A model generated the notes under the pieces. The model searched no databases. It was not told where the DNA came from and saw only the letters and a list, made by a program, of their open reading frames with translations. A program made the position numbers and the translations under genes. From Bacteroidales bacterium (GTDB lineage: Bacteria > Bacteroidota > Bacteroidia > Bacteroidales > VadinHA17), in the NCBI GenBank assembly GCA_003141895.1, contig PLNT01000009.1:68536-132535 (forward strand): 64,000 bases of DNA. Direction: 5' to 3'. Shown in pieces: positions 1-8,739 of this stretch; within the stretch, counting starts at the first letter, position 1, and every line of letters begins with the position of its first letter.

Positions 1-169
1 ACAAGACTACAAAATAACAAATAAATGAGTGAAATAGTTATAGCGTGATTCAATAAATGGATTAATATTTTAGACATTGTTAATTATTAGGTTAACAACT
101 TTTTAAATATTTTTCAGTTTTTTATTAATATTTTTATTGATTTTAATGACAATCTGAAAGAATAAGTAG

Positions 170-177
170 TATATTTG
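170..177 (+). promoter_or_regulatory. Candidate -7 promoter box for gltBD leader
   Basis: The sequence TATATTTG matches the Bacteroidota -7 consensus TAnnTTTG. It lies about 175 bases before gltB and upstream of a terminator-like hairpin, so a transcript starting near 185 would carry a long leader. I do not see a well-spaced TTTG -33 box. The rest of bases 1-169 is AT-rich with no gene that I can support. Confidence 0.4.
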
Positions 178-196
178 TCGGTAAATATTAATATAA

Positions 197-256
197 ATGA
201 ATTATTTTATATCCATAGTATCACGCCTCATTAAAAGGTTAATTGGAACTGACTGA
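197..256 (+). CDS. Possible 19-residue leader peptide
   Basis: A short open frame starts with ATG at 197 and stops with TGA at 254-256. It lies between the candidate promoter and the attenuator hairpin. It would encode 19 residues, hydrophobic and basic, with no glutamate or glutamine. Its stop codon touches the first arm of the proposed antiterminator (255-263), which is where a leader-peptide ribosome would affect folding. The frame is short enough to arise by chance. Confidence 0.2.
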   Translation: MNYFISIVSRLIKRLIGTD

Positions 257-320
257 GAATGGTGTTTGGTATCGGATTAGGGATGACCGTTCTCTCAGAC
301 ACAGAGAACGGTTTTTTTTT
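255..320 (+). promoter_or_regulatory. Candidate transcription attenuator upstream of gltB
   Basis: Three segments can pair in two exclusive ways. Arm A GAGAATGGT (255-263) pairs with arm B ACCGTTCTC (286-294) through nine pairs including one G-U. Arm B instead pairs perfectly with arm C GAGAACGGT (304-312), which runs straight into nine T residues (312-320). B:C is therefore an intrinsic terminator and A:B an antiterminator. Only about 30 bases separate the T run from the gltB start, too few for a separate promoter with a -33 box, so gltB transcription probably passes through this element. Confidence 0.5.
286..320 (+). terminator. Rho-independent terminator in gltB leader
   Basis: A perfect 9-bp stem (286-294 with 304-312), a 9-base loop and a T run from 312 to 320. 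It is the B:C form of the proposed attenuator. Alternatively it ends a transcript coming from left of the window or a small leader RNA. Confidence 0.75.
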
Positions 321-351
321 ATAAAACAGAAGAAAATATAAGGTAAAGATT

Positions 352-3300
352 ATGAAACAAGAACGCCCAAAGCAGCAGGGATTGTATCGTCAGGAATTTG
401 AACATGCGAATTGCGGTATTGGATTTGTAGCACATCTGAAAGGAAAAAAATCACACTCAATAATCAGGCAGGGGCTCGATATACTTACAAATATGACGCA
501 TCGGGGTGCTGAAGGAGCCGACAGTAAAACGGGTGATGGAGCAGGAGTTTTGATTCAGGTTCCAAGGGATTTCTATCTGATTCAAGGTTATTCATTACCA
601 CCCGAAGGTCAATTTGGGACGGGTCTGGTATTTTTCCCACAGGATAGTACTGATGCATTTGCATGTAAGGAAATTCTTGTGAATATAATAAAGGAAGAAG
701 GTGTTAACATTATCGGATTCCGTGAAGTTCCTCGTAATAACTCTGTCATTGGTGAGATTTCGCGTGCAGCTGAACCCGAAATAGTACAGATTCTTCTGGG
801 AGCTGACATTCCGCAAGCCGATCTCGAGATCAAATTATACATCATAAGAAAAAGAGCTGAAAACATCATACGTAATTCTGAAATACATCAGAAGAGCTTT
901 TTCTACATACCAAGCCTTTCAACAAAAGTGCTTGTTTATAAAGGTATGCTGACATCCATTCAACTTGGTGAATATTTTCTCGATCTGAATGATGAACGTC
1001 TTCAGAGTGCAATTGCACTTGTACACTCGAGATTCAGTACTAATACATTTCCAAGCTGGGATCTGGCTCAGCCGTTCAGGATGCTGGGACATAATGGCGA
1101 AATAAATACAATCAAAGGCAACCGTTTCTGGATGGAAGCCAGGGAATCGATTCTTTATTCTGAAAAACTGGGTGATCTTGCACGATTGTACCCGATTATC
1201 GAACCCGATAAGAGTGACTCGGCCTCTCTCGATAATGTACTGGAATTTTTGATAATGAGCGGTAAATCACTGCCATATGCTATGTCAGTCCTTATTCCAG
1301 AATCAATAAATGATAAGAATCCAATTTCAACTGAATTAAAAGCATTTTATAAATATCATTCAACTTTTCTTGAGCCATGGGATGGTCCGGCATCACTCAT
1401 TTTCTCTGATGGAAGATATATCGGAGGGATGCTCGACAGAAACGGACTGCGTCCTTCCAGATATCTGATAACTACCAGTGATCTTATCGTTATGGCATCG
1501 GAAGCTGGTGTTCAAACTTTCCCCGCTGAAGAAATACGTGAAAAAGGAAGGCTTAAAGCAGGAAAGATGCTTCTCGTGGATACCGAAGCAGGTAAAATTT
1601 TCTACGACAAGGAACTGAAAGCACAACTCGCTGCAGAATATCCTTACGGACAATGGATCCAGCAAAACATGGTTAAACTTGAAAAGATCGAGACAGGCCA
1701 TCAGGAGACTACTGATATGGGTGATGAGTACAATGAATATTTAACTTCATTTAATTACTCGCTTGAGGATACTGATAAGATTATAAAAGAGATGGCTGCA
1801 ACCGGAAAAGAACCGATTGGCTCAATGGGGAATGATGTTCCTGTAGCTGTACTTTCAAAGAAACCTTACAGGTTATTTAATTATTTCAAACAACTTTTTG
1901 CCCAGGTTACAAACCCTCCTATCGATCCTATCAGGGAGGAACTTGTAATGACTCTGTCGGGTTATCTTGGTTCGCTACAGCAAAATCTTCTTGAAACTTC
2001 TCCCAACCATGTAAAAATGGTACGATTCAGGAATCCTGTTATTTCAAATACATATTTCCAGGTTGTCAAAAACCTCAGATATAAAGGATTTTCTTCTGCA
2101 AATCTCCAGTTGCACTTCGATGCAACCAAAGGGGCCGAAGGACTCGAGGAAGCAGTAGAACAATTGTGCAAGGATGCTGAAAAGGCAGTTGACGAAGGGA
2201 AAAATTATATTATTCTTTCTGATCGTGGTATTACTGAAAACCGTGCTCCGATACCATCATTGATGGCAGTCTCCGCTGTGCATCACCATTTAATAAACAA
2301 ACGTAAACGGATGCAGATTGATATCGTAGTTGAATCTGCCGAACCCCGCGAAGTGATGCATTTTGCGCTTCTCTTTGGTTATGGAGCAAGTATAATCAAT
2401 CCATATATGAGTCTTGCTGTGATTGACAAGCTTGTTAAAGACAAGGCTATCCAGCTCGATTACCAGAAAGCTGAAGCAAATTATGTCAATGCCGTCAACA
2501 AGGGAATCCTGAAAATTATGTCGAAGATGGGAATCAGTACTCTCAGAAGTTACAGATCTTCCCAGATCTTTGAGGCTATCGGAATTCATCCCGATGTAAT
2601 TAACAAGTACTTTAAAGGAACAACATCAAGGATAGGCGGAATTGGCATGCACGAGATTGCAGAGGAGGTGCTGATCCCCCATAGAAAAGCCTATTCAAAG
2701 GATCTTCAACCCGAGATACTTACGGAAGGTGTATATTCTTATCGGAAATCCGGGGAACATCACGCCTGGAATCCTGAAGCAATCTCTCTTCTGCAATGGA
2801 GTACAAGTACAGGCAATTATAAAAAATTTAAAGAGTATACTAAACAGGTTAATGCCGATACTGACAGTCCTGGATTCATAAGGGGCCTGTTAAGGATAAA
2901 AACAAATCCGATACCTATCGAAGAGGTTGAACCTATCGAGAAGATAATGAAAAGGTTTGTCACCGGTGCAATGTCTTACGGATCAATCAGTCGCGAAGCG
3001 CACGAGACTCTTGCAATTGCAATGAACCGTATTGGCGGTCGTAGTAACACAGGAGAAGGTGGTGAGGATCCGGTACGGTTCAAACGTCTTGAAAACGGGG
3101 ACAGTGTAAGAAGCGCAATTAAACAGGTTGCAAGCGGACGCTTTGGCGTCACTGCCGAATACCTTGTAAATGCTGATGAACTGCAGATAAAAATTGCACA
3201 GGGAGCTAAACCAGGTGAAGGTGGCCAGTTGCCGGGACATAAAGTGGATAAGATAATCGCCAGAACAAGATATGCAATACCGGGAATAACTCTTATTTCT

Positions 3301-4878
3301 CCTCCGCCTCATCATGATATCTATTCTATAGAAGACCTTTCACAGCTTATTTTCGATCTTAAAAATGTTAATCCAAAAGCCAAGGTTAGTGTAAAACTGG
3401 TTTCTGAAAGCGGTGTTGGAACTATTGCAGCAGGTGTGACCAAAGCTGGTGCCGATCTTATAACAATCAGCGGATATGAAGGCGGAACTGGCGCCAGTCC
3501 TTCTTCATCAATAAAACATGCAGGGTTACCTCTTGAAATAGGTCTTGCAGAGACACAGCAAACGCTCGTTATGAATAACCTGCGCCGGAAAGTGAAAATT
3601 CAGGCTGACGGACAATTAAAAAGCGGGAGGGATATTATTATGGCCTCATTGCTCGGAGCGGAGGAATTTGGGTTTTCCACTTCAGCTCTGATAGTAATGG
3701 GTTGCGTTATGATGCGTAAATGCCACCTTAATACATGTCCTGTTGGCATAGCCACCCAGAATGCTGAGTTGAGAAAGAGATTCAGGGGTAAAGCCGATAA
3801 TGTGGTTACATATTTCAAATTCCTTGCAGAGGAAGTACGTGAACTTCTTGCTGAACTGGGTTTTAAAAGTATGGATGAAATAATCGGAAGGTTTGATCTG
3901 CTCGAAAGAAATCCTGAAGTAAATCACTGGAAAATCAAAAATCTGGATCTTTCAGCGCTTCTTACTCAACCTGCGGAATCATCTGTTAATGCCATGCATT
4001 GCTGTGATGTTCAGGATCATAAGATCGATCATATTCTCGACAGAGAGCTTATTGCAGAAGCTGAAAAAGCAATAACAGATAAACAGCCTGTTTTAATAGA
4101 AAGAGCAATTAATAATACCAACAGGACTATCGGAGCAATGCTCTCAGGAAAAATTGCAATGCTTTACGGTTCAGAGGGTCTGCCTGATGGTACAATAAAA
4201 TGCAGGTTTAAAGGCTCAGCAGGTCAGAGCTTTGGTGCATTTCTCTCTCCGGGTATTGAACTTTATCTTGAAGGTGATTCAAATGACTATCTGGGCAAGG
4301 GTCTTTCGGGGGGCAGAATTATTGTTGTGCCTCCTGCCGGTTCTACTTTTGAATCAGATAAAAACATCATTATAGGTAATACAGTCCTGTATGGAGCAAC
4401 AAGAGGTGAAACATATATCTCGGGAGTTGCCGGCGAACGATTCGGAGTCCGTAACAGCGGAGCGAATGCTGTTGTAGAAGGAGTTGGGAACCATTGCTGT
4501 GAATATATGACAGGCGGTCGCGTTGTAGTCCTTGGAACAACCGGAAGTAATTTCGCAGCAGGGATGAGCGGTGGTATAGCATACGTATTCAATGAGAACG
4601 GTGATTTTGATTTTTACTGCAATATGGGAATGGTGGAATTATCGCTGGTCGAAGACTATTCTGATGTCAGTGAACTTACAGAACTCCTTTCAAAACATTA
4701 TCAATACACAAAAAGCAAAAAGGCGAAGATGATTCTCGACGATCTTTACAAATATATACCGATGTTCATTAAAGTTATTCCATATGACTATAAAAAGGTT
4801 CTTCAGGAACATAAACTCGAAGAAATAAGGAAGAAAATTGCTGATGTAGAGATTGACCTGGAGATAAGTGCAAGCTAA
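352..4878 (+). CDS. gltB: Glutamate synthase, large (alpha) subunit
   Basis: Makes glutamate from glutamine and 2-oxoglutarate, taking electrons from the small subunit encoded next door; cytoplasmic. The 1508 residues match the usual length. After a short propeptide, Cys21 in the CGIGF motif is the expected N-terminal nucleophile of the class II glutamine amidotransferase domain (about 21-430). The FMN-binding synthase domain follows, with a CVMMRKCHLNTCPVG motif giving the three Cys of the 3Fe-4S cluster. The C-terminal third is the glycine-rich GXGXG beta-helix. The ATG at 352 follows an A/G-rich stretch containing AAGG. It is transcribed with gltD 65 bases downstream, probably under the leader attenuator. 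Confidence 0.97.
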   Translation: MKQERPKQQGLYRQEFEHANCGIGFVAHLKGKKSHSIIRQGLDILTNMTHRGAEGADSKTGDGAGVLIQVPRDFYLIQGYSLPPEGQFGTGLVFFPQDSTDAFACKEILVNIIKEEGVNIIGFREVPRNNSVIGEISRAAEPEIVQILLGADIPQADLEIKLYIIRKRAENIIRNSEIHQKSFFYIPSLSTKVLVYKGMLTSIQLGEYFLDLNDERLQSAIALVHSRFSTNTFPSWDLAQPFRMLGHNGEINTIKGNRFWMEARESILYSEKLGDLARLYPIIEPDKSDSASLDNVLEFLIMSGKSLPYAMSVLIPESINDKNPISTELKAFYKYHSTFLEPWDGPASLIFSDGRYIGGMLDRNGLRPSRYLITTSDLIVMASEAGVQTFPAEEIREKGRLKAGKMLLVDTEAGKIFYDKELKAQLAAEYPYGQWIQQNMVKLEKIETGHQETTDMGDEYNEYLTSFNYSLEDTDKIIKEMAATGKEPIGSMGNDVPVAVLSKKPYRLFNYFKQLFAQVTNPPIDPIREELVMTLSGYLGSLQQNLLETSPNHVKMVRFRNPVISNTYFQVVKNLRYKGFSSANLQLHFDATKGAEGLEEAVEQLCKDAEKAVDEGKNYIILSDRGITENRAPIPSLMAVSAVHHHLINKRKRMQIDIVVESAEPREVMHFALLFGYGASIINPYMSLAVIDKLVKDKAIQLDYQKAEANYVNAVNKGILKIMSKMGISTLRSYRSSQIFEAIGIHPDVINKYFKGTTSRIGGIGMHEIAEEVLIPHRKAYSKDLQPEILTEGVYSYRKSGEHHAWNPEAISLLQWSTSTGNYKKFKEYTKQVNADTDSPGFIRGLLRIKTNPIPIEEVEPIEKIMKRFVTGAMSYGSISREAHETLAIAMNRIGGRSNTGEGGEDPVRFKRLENGDSVRSAIKQVASGRFGVTAEYLVNADELQIKIAQGAKPGEGGQLPGHKVDKIIARTRYAIPGITLISPPPHHDIYSIEDLSQLIFDLKNVNPKAKVSVKLVSESGVGTIAAGVTKAGADLITISGYEGGTGASPSSSIKHAGLPLEIGLAETQQTLVMNNLRRKVKIQADGQLKSGRDIIMASLLGAEEFGFSTSALIVMGCVMMRKCHLNTCPVGIATQNAELRKRFRGKADNVVTYFKFLAEEVRELLAELGFKSMDEIIGRFDLLERNPEVNHWKIKNLDLSALLTQPAESSVNAMHCCDVQDHKIDHILDRELIAEAEKAITDKQPVLIERAINNTNRTIGAMLSGKIAMLYGSEGLPDGTIKCRFKGSAGQSFGAFLSPGIELYLEGDSNDYLGKGLSGGRIIVVPPAGSTFESDKNIIIGNTVLYGATRGETYISGVAGERFGVRNSGANAVVEGVGNHCCEYMTGGRVVVLGTTGSNFAAGMSGGIAYVFNENGDFDFYCNMGMVELSLVEDYSDVSELTELLSKHYQYTKSKKAKMILDDLYKYIPMFIKVIPYDYKKVLQEHKLEEIRKKIADVEIDLEISAS

Positions 4879-4943
4879 AGGGGCGCAGGGCATGGAGCAC
4901 AGGGCTAAACGATAAAGGACAAACGACAAACGTACAAGATATT

Positions 4944-6365
4944 ATGGCTGATATAAACGGATTTCTCAAGATAAAAAGAAAGGAAGCTGGTAACAGACCT
5001 CTTAATGAAAGAATCTGTGACCACAGTGAAGTTGAGCAGGTACTTAACAGTGAAGACAGGATGCTTCAGGCTTCCAGGTGCATGGATTGCGGCATACCTT
5101 ACTGTCATTGGGGTTGTCCCGTGGATAATTTAATTCCTGAGTGGAATGACCTTTTATACAAAGGTGACTGGAAAGGGGCATATATGCGTCTTGCAGCCAC
5201 TAATAATTTCCCTGAATTTACGGGAAGGATTTGTCCGGCACCCTGCGAACATGCATGTGTCCTCAACATCAACCAGGAACCTGTAACAATCAGGGAAAAT
5301 GAAGTTGCAATTATTGAGAGAGCTTTTACCGAAGGATATATCAAAGCTGAACCACCTAAATTCCGTACAGGAAAAAAAGTTGCTGTAATCGGAAGTGGCC
5401 CTGCAGGTATGGCAGCAGCCGATCTGCTAAACAAATCGGGCCACCTGGTGACACTTTTCGAGAAAGACGAAAAGGCCGGCGGATTGCTGAGATTTGGAAT
5501 TCCCGATTTTAAGCTGAGCAAGGCTACAGTCGATCGCCGTTTGAATCTTATGGTTCAGGAGGGAGTCATTATCAAAACAGGAACAAATATTGGTAAGGAC
5601 ATTACCGGAAAAGAGCTTCTTGAACAATTCGATGCAATCTGTATTGCTATTGGTGCTACACATCCGCGCGATCTGGTTGCAGAAGGCAGAGATATGAATG
5701 GGATACATTTTGCGATGGATTTTCTTTCGCTTCAGAACCGTGTAAACTCAGGTCAGATATCTGTTTCAGCAAATCATATAACCGCTGAAGGCAAAAAGGT
5801 AATTGTTATAGGAGGTGGTGACACCGGATCAGACTGTGTAGGAACGGCAATCAGACAAAAAGCCTCCAGTGTGACACAAATTGAGATCATGCCTAAACCA
5901 CCCATTACAAGAGCGGTTAATAACCCATGGCCATATTTTGGGAAAGTGCTGAAGACCTCAACGTCACATGAAGAAGGATGTGAAAGATACTGGAACCTGG
6001 CTACAGTAAAATTCCATGGACCAGACAATCAGTTAAAAGGTATTGAGGTGGAAGATGTAGTCTGGAATGTGGTAAATGACAAATACACCATGCTTGTTGT
6101 GCGTGATACCCGCAGAATTATGGATGCGGATCTTGTTTTGCTTGCGATGGGATTTGTACATCCCGCACTTGACAATTTGCTTTCAGAGCTGGAACTGGAA
6201 CTCGATCAGAGAAAAAATATCAAAGTTGACCAGAATCATTTAACAAACAGGCAAAAAGTATTTGCTGCAGGTGATTCGGTGAGTGGGGCAACTCTTGTAG
6301 TAAATGCAATTGCGTCGGGAAGGAAGGCAGCTAAAGAAATGGATTTGTTTCTAAAAAATAAATAA
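4944..6365 (+). CDS. gltD: Glutamate synthase, small (beta) subunit
   Basis: Oxidises NAD(P)H and passes electrons to the large subunit. The 473-residue protein has an N-terminal cysteine cluster region for two 4Fe-4S centres (CMDCGIPYCHWGCP and GRICPAPCEHAC), an FAD-binding GSGPAGMAAAD Rossmann motif near residue 150, an NAD(P)-binding GGGDTGSDCVG motif near 290, and a C-terminal FAD motif with AAGDSVSGATLVV. The gap from gltB is 65 bases and contains short repeated words but no obvious terminator, so the two form an operon. Confidence 0.97.
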   Translation: MADINGFLKIKRKEAGNRPLNERICDHSEVEQVLNSEDRMLQASRCMDCGIPYCHWGCPVDNLIPEWNDLLYKGDWKGAYMRLAATNNFPEFTGRICPAPCEHACVLNINQEPVTIRENEVAIIERAFTEGYIKAEPPKFRTGKKVAVIGSGPAGMAAADLLNKSGHLVTLFEKDEKAGGLLRFGIPDFKLSKATVDRRLNLMVQEGVIIKTGTNIGKDITGKELLEQFDAICIAIGATHPRDLVAEGRDMNGIHFAMDFLSLQNRVNSGQISVSANHITAEGKKVIVIGGGDTGSDCVGTAIRQKASSVTQIEIMPKPPITRAVNNPWPYFGKVLKTSTSHEEGCERYWNLATVKFHGPDNQLKGIEVEDVVWNVVNDKYTMLVVRDTRRIMDADLVLLAMGFVHPALDNLLSELELELDQRKNIKVDQNHLTNRQKVFAAGDSVSGATLVVNAIASGRKAAKEMDLFLKNK

Positions 6366-6378
6366 GATTCCCCCGTTT

Positions 6379-6594
6379 TCAGCTGCATGTAACTGTCGCT
6401 GTACTAAGGATTTTCTCAATAATATTACGACTGGTTTCTTCAGAGAGATTAATCAGTTCCCGTGTCTGATCAGGATTGGTCTCTCCTTTTAAAACAGTGA
6501 GTAATCCGTAAAGCCCCCCTATACTATTCAATAAATCATGGAAAAATATTCTTTCGAGAGCAATTCTTCTTTTCGATTCACTGATATCCAGCAA
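6379..6594 (-). pseudogene. Histidine kinase remnant (dimerisation/phosphoacceptor part only)
   Basis: About 71 codons read as the first helix pair of a histidine kinase: SESKRRIALERIFFHDLLNS carries the FHDLLN phosphoacceptor motif, followed by a LINLSEETSRNIIEKIL second helix. Nothing upstream encodes a sensor domain, the only possible start is TTG, and after EKIL the frame stops within about eight codons with no ATP-binding domain. It is therefore a decayed fragment truncated at both ends, antisense between gltD and the LytS-type kinase. A functional stand-alone phosphotransfer peptide is possible but unlikely. Confidence 0.6.
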
Positions 6595-6647
6595 ACCTAA
6601 TTAACATGAAATCAGCATCAAAAAACAAAAAGTGTGCTATTTAATGA

Positions 6648-6655
6648 TAAATTTG
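6648..6655 (+). promoter_or_regulatory. -7 promoter box before the LytS-type kinase
   Basis: TAAATTTG matches TAnnTTTG and lies 16 bases before the ATG at 6672, giving a very short 5' leader. No convincing TTTG -33 box is seen. Confidence 0.45.
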
Positions 6656-6671
6656 TGAATCATAACAAATT

Positions 6672-7697
6672 ATGAGTAAAAAGAGAATCACCTATATACA
6701 TATTTTTATCTGGTTGTTTGCAATTTGTGCAAATCTACCCTACTCCGCTCTGAACCACCACTCTCCGCCACTGCAGATTGTGTCAAATATTATCGCATTC
6801 TTGTACCTTATGGTGGTTTTTTATTTATTTTATCTGGTAATGGTTCCGTTTCTTGTCACGAGGAAGAGGCTTGATCTCTTTTTTATAATCTCTTTTCTTG
6901 TAGTTCTGATGATGCCATTTTTTGGCTATACAATATTATTCACCGCAAGAGCCCTTTTAGAAGGATCTTTTCATCATTTCTACCGCGATTATACATTAAA
7001 AATGCACATGAGCGGTTATTTTCCTGTACTGACTGCTGCAGTTTTTGGTTCATTTTTTGGTGTGATTATAAACTGGTTTAAAACGATGAATCAGAAAGCG
7101 GAACTTGATAAACAGAAACTGGCAATTGAACTCGAACTGATAAAAAGCAAGCTCAATCCTCATTTCCTGTTTAATACTCTGAATAATATTGATTCCCTCA
7201 TTCATCAGAATCCTGATGAGGCTTCATCGGCTCTGATCAGATTATCTGAAATGATGCGATATCTTACATATGAAACAGTATCAGATGTTGTAGATCTTAA
7301 AAGGGAAATTGATTATATCCGGAATTTTATCGAACTCAATAAAATCAGAATTAAATCCCCTGAAGATATCAGATTTAAGGTAACGGGCGATCAGAATGTT
7401 ATGATCCCACCGGCAATATTTATTCCCCTGGTTGAAAACGCATTCAAATTTACCAGCTTCAGGATAAAAAAGCCCTGCATTGATATAAAACTTGCCTCGG
7501 ATAAAGGTACTGTTGTGTTTGATATTGCTAATTATCACGAAAATAATAACACTAAACCTGAAAAGAACTCAGGGTCGGGATTGATAAATCTCAGAAAAAG
7601 ACTCGCTCTTACTTACCCCGACAATTACCAATTAATTATCGAGCCAGAGGAAACACTCTTTCATGCCAAACTCACACTCAACACAAATGCAAATTAA
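6672..7697 (+). CDS. Sensor histidine kinase, LytS/YehU (His_kinase) family
   Basis: Membrane sensor that phosphorylates the response regulator encoded immediately downstream. The 341 residues begin with four hydrophobic membrane segments (about 10-140), then a short linker and the His_kinase domain with the KLNPHFLFNTLNN signature (phosphoacceptor His164). The ATPase part has the N-box IPLVENAFKF and a GSGLINLRKRL G-box, as expected for the family. There is no recognisable extracellular ligand domain. Its stop overlaps the likely start of the regulator by 11 bases, so the two are translationally coupled. Confidence 0.9.
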   Translation: MSKKRITYIHIFIWLFAICANLPYSALNHHSPPLQIVSNIIAFLYLMVVFYLFYLVMVPFLVTRKRLDLFFIISFLVVLMMPFFGYTILFTARALLEGSFHHFYRDYTLKMHMSGYFPVLTAAVFGSFFGVIINWFKTMNQKAELDKQKLAIELELIKSKLNPHFLFNTLNNIDSLIHQNPDEASSALIRLSEMMRYLTYETVSDVVDLKREIDYIRNFIELNKIRIKSPEDIRFKVTGDQNVMIPPAIFIPLVENAFKFTSFRIKKPCIDIKLASDKGTVVFDIANYHENNNTKPEKNSGSGLINLRKRLALTYPDNYQLIIEPEETLFHAKLTLNTNAN

Positions 7698-8373
7698 CTG
7701 TATCGCAATAGATGATGAACCCCTGGCTCTTTCAAAACTCGAGGGTTTCATCAGCAAGGTTCCGGAATTGAGACTTATCAGGACATTTGACGATGCGGTT
7801 GAAGCTATGGGATGGCTTAAGGAAAACAGCACCGATCTGATTTTTCTCGATATTCAGATGGAACAACTGACAGGTATTCAATTTCTTGAAGCTATTGAAC
7901 CATCATCAAAGGTCATTTTAACCACTGCTTATGATCAGTATGCAATAAAGGGTTTCGAACTGAATGTTACAGATTACCTTCTGAAGCCATTTTCTTTCCA
8001 GCGTTTTCTCCAGGCTATTAATAAAGCGATGGAACACTTCTCAAACAAAAAGAATCCGGAGAATGATAGTTTCATTTTCGTCAAAACAGAATACAGGTTT
8101 GAGAGAATTGATATTGATGATATCCTTTATATTGAAGGAATGAAAGATTATCTGAGAATAATCTGTACCGGAAAAAAAGTTATGACCTTGCAAAGTTTTG
8201 CTAAGATTGAGGAAAGTCTCCCGGATAAAAAATTCTGCAGGGTGCATAAATCATATATTGTAGCGATCGATAAAATAAAATCAGTTGAAAGAGGGGTTAT
8301 AATAATTGCTGACCAGAGAATTCCGGTCAGCAATACTTATAAGGATATCTTCTTCTCTAAAATTAAAATGTAG
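7687..8373 (+). CDS. LytTR-family response regulator
   Basis: DNA-binding response regulator paired with the preceding kinase. It has a CheY-like receiver at the N terminus (IAIDDEP acidic pocket, phosphoacceptor Asp in LIFLDIQM) and a C-terminal LytTR DNA-binding domain (about residues 130-228). An ATG at 7663 also opens this frame, but starting at 7687 puts the phosphoacceptor at residue 55, the usual place, and gives a short coupled overlap with the kinase gene. Target genes cannot be told from the window. Confidence 0.9.
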   Translation: MQINCIAIDDEPLALSKLEGFISKVPELRLIRTFDDAVEAMGWLKENSTDLIFLDIQMEQLTGIQFLEAIEPSSKVILTTAYDQYAIKGFELNVTDYLLKPFSFQRFLQAINKAMEHFSNKKNPENDSFIFVKTEYRFERIDIDDILYIEGMKDYLRIICTGKKVMTLQSFAKIEESLPDKKFCRVHKSYIVAIDKIKSVERGVIIIADQRIPVSNTYKDIFFSKIKM

Positions 8374-8382
8374 TTTTTTATA

Positions 8383-8422
8383 CCTCATCCCCCTTGCCCC
8401 CTTCTCCCAAGAGAGAAGGGGG
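8383..8422 (+). repeat. Dispersed GC-rich repeat, family 1 copy
   Basis: This stretch begins CCTCATCCCCCTT and ends AGAGAGAAGGGGG. Near-identical copies occur at 43688-43726 (same strand) and 50761-50805 (opposite strand). The C-rich and G-rich halves can fold on each other. It lies just after the response regulator stop codon. Confidence 0.7.
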
Positions 8423-8448
8423 TAACCAACTATATGACAAATTAAGGA

Positions 8449-8487
8449 GGCCGTCTCATAACATAATTGAGACGGCCCCTTCTTTTT
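8449..8487 (+). terminator. Intrinsic terminator after the two-component pair
   Basis: A 10-bp perfect stem GGCCGTCTCA / TGAGACGGCC (8449-8458 and 8468-8477) is followed by a pyrimidine tract ending in TCTTTTT. It is well placed to end the kinase/regulator transcript. Confidence 0.7.
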
Positions 8488-8536
8488 AACAACAATCAAT
8501 CAGTTTTTAACAAAACTCAATAAGCGCGTAGGCTAA

Positions 8537-8671
8537 CCGGAAATGGCGCGAACTTGCAGGCTGTTTGGTGGCGCTAGGCTATGTGTTGCGGGCGGACAAA
8601 CAGCCTGAAGTTATCATTTCCGGCCTCCTTTTCTTTGGTTCATTTCTTTTGGAGGGGCAAAAGAAATGAAC
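8537..8671. repeat. Two strong hairpins forming a structured intergenic element
   Basis: Hairpin 1 pairs CCGGAAATG (8537-8545) with CATTTCCGG (8615-8623), AACTT (8551-8555) with AAGTT (8608-8612), and CAGGCTGTTTG (8557-8567) with CAAACAGCCTG (8597-8607) around a 29-base loop. Hairpin 2 is a perfect 14-bp stem (8638-8651 with 8658-8671) around GAGGGG. No gene is visible in 8374-8739. The structure suggests a mobile-element relic, a REP/MITE-like repeat or a structured RNA; I cannot decide between these from one copy. Confidence 0.6.
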
Positions 8672-8686
8672 ATATATAAAAAAGAA

Positions 8687-8705
8687 GGTGTCTTTTTGAG
8701 ACACC
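8687..8705 (-). terminator. Intrinsic terminator of the vWA gene
   Basis: A 7-bp stem GGTGTCT / AGACACC lies 34 bases beyond the stop of the minus-strand vWA gene. Read on the minus strand it is followed by a T-rich tract (TTCTTTTTTATA), as for a Rho-independent terminator. Confidence 0.65.
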
Positions 8706-8739
8706 CTCTTTAAGGAAAGGTATACAAAGTAGAATGATT

